DNA of 7,126 nt, from NCBI GenBank assembly GCA_026418655.1, contig JAOAAW010000003.1, positions 1 through 7,126 of the forward strand, read 5' to 3'. The DNA is from a bacterium. GTDB lineage: Bacteria > Ratteibacteria > UBA8468 > B48-G9 > DTJG01. Under the pieces are notes generated by a model. It did not search any database and was not told the origin of the DNA. It saw nothing but the letters and a program-made list of their open reading frames with translations. This document shows positions 6,389 to 7,126 of the stretch, one piece after another (within the stretch, counting starts at the first letter, position 1; each line of letters begins with the position of its first letter). A program made the position numbers and the translations under genes.

Positions 6389-7126
6389 AAAAGGAAGAAA
6401 AACGAGAGGTTGTAATAACCGGACTGGGTCTTGTAACTCCGGTTGGCAATGACGTAGCAGCAACATGGAGAAATCTTATTGATGGTAAAGGCGGTGTAGG
6501 TATCATCAAGGATTTTGATACATCGAATTTTTCAACAAAGATTGCTGCCGAAGTTAAAGATTTCAATCTCGACCTTGTAGACAAAAAATCTGCCAGAAGA
6601 ATGGACAAGTTTGTTCAATTTGCAGTGAAGGCAGCCCACGAAGCAGTTAGCGACAGCGGAATTTCCTTTGAAAATGAGGATAAAGATAAAATAGGAGTGA
6701 TTATAGGTGCCGGTATAGGTGGATTAAGAGTAATAGAACAGCAACACCTGCAGTTAATAAATGCAGGACCTTCAAGAATTTCACCATTGTTGATACCAAT
6801 GCTTATACCCGACATGGCTGCCGGTCAGATAGCGATAATGTTTGGCTTGAAGGGCCCGAATTTTGCAACCGTGAGTGCCTGTGCATCAGGTGCTCACGCA
6901 ATAGCGGTTGCATGTGAACTCATTCGTACAGGAAAGATGGATATTGTTTTAACAGGAGGAACAGAATCCTGTATTACACCCCTCGGACTTGCAGGATTTT
7001 GTTCTATGAAAGCATTATCGGAAAGAAATGATGAACCGGAAAAAGCCAGCCGTCCATTTGATGCAAGAAGAGACGGTTTTGTGATGGGTGAAGGTAGCGG
7101 TATTGTTATAATGGAAAGTATGGAAC
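6385..7126 (+). CDS. fabF: Beta-ketoacyl-ACP synthase II (FabF), N-terminal part (cut by right edge)
   Basis: The frame is open from ATG 6385 to the right edge, giving 247 codons of a family usually about 410 residues long. It begins MKKEEKREVVITGLGLVTPVGND, a standard FabF opening. Further family sequences are RMDKFVQFA (72-80), GAGIGGL (108-114) and SPLLIPMLIPDMAAG (133-147). The nucleophile is Cys166 in ATVSACASGAHAIA, and the partial protein ends in RPFDARRDGFVMGEGSGIV. The two catalytic histidines lie beyond the window. FabF elongates acyl-ACP by decarboxylative condensation with malonyl-ACP. The start overlaps the acpP stop (ATGA). A GAGGAG at 6365-6370 is 14 bases away, rather far, so coupling to acpP translation is likely. 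FabB is the alternative, but the position after acpP and the sequence favour FabF. Confidence 0.95.
   Translation, partial: MKKEEKREVVITGLGLVTPVGNDVAATWRNLIDGKGGVGIIKDFDTSNFSTKIAAEVKDFNLDLVDKKSARRMDKFVQFAVKAAHEAVSDSGISFENEDKDKIGVIIGAGIGGLRVIEQQHLQLINAGPSRISPLLIPMLIPDMAAGQIAIMFGLKGPNFATVSACASGAHAIAVACELIRTGKMDIVLTGGTESCITPLGLAGFCSMKALSERNDEPEKASRPFDARRDGFVMGEGSGIVIMESME

Noticed and set aside
6074..6466. 130-codon minus-strand open frame across acpP
   Set aside because: It is antisense to the conserved fabG end, acpP and the fabF start, and its Cys/Phe/His-rich product has no recognisable family features.

Overview
This is an ordinary, tightly packed bacterial housekeeping region. All eleven genes are on the plus strand. 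It is AT-rich by eye, has clear GGAGG-type ribosome binding sites, and has no intergenic gap longer than 29 bases. Gene order is secD (3' end only) - secF - rsmD - coaD - rpmF - plsX - fabH - fabD - fabG - acpP - fabF (5' part only). I see no mobile element, tRNA, rRNA, CRISPR array or obvious transfer boundary. Separate secD and secF, a type II fatty acid synthase and bacterial L32 place it in Bacteria. The sequence does not fix the phylum. The divergence of several proteins from textbook versions (SecF, L32) would fit a poorly sampled or uncultured lineage, but that is an inference.

Region 1 (1-1199) encodes the end of SecD and all of SecF, the proton-motive-force-driven partner subunits of the Sec translocon. 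Region 2 (1196-2237) holds rsmD (16S rRNA m2G966 methyltransferase) and coaD (phosphopantetheine adenylyltransferase), which share an unusually long 62-base overlap. Region 3 (2251-3458) is the classic rpmF-plsX pair (ribosomal protein L32 and the acyl-ACP:phosphate acyltransferase of phospholipid synthesis). Region 4 (3443-7126) is a fatty acid synthesis cluster: FabH starts chains, FabD charges ACP with malonyl, FabG reduces the beta-keto group, AcpP carries the chain, and FabF elongates it.

The genes make functional sense together. CoaD supplies coenzyme A, the source of the ACP phosphopantetheine arm and of the acyl-CoA and malonyl-CoA substrates. The Fab proteins build acyl-ACP, and PlsX diverts it to acyl-phosphate for membrane lipids. 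SecDF works in that membrane, while RsmD and L32 belong to ribosome production. Most junctions overlap (ATGA, TAATG, or 8, 16 and 62 bases), so the region is probably one co-transcribed, translationally coupled unit. No internal promoter or terminator is convincing.

I did not find an undescribed system. The points most worth a second look are the rsmD/coaD dual-coding overlap, NAD(H)-type cofactor residues in FabG, a small AT-rich hairpin just ahead of acpP, and the lack of the usual yceD (DUF177) gene before rpmF.
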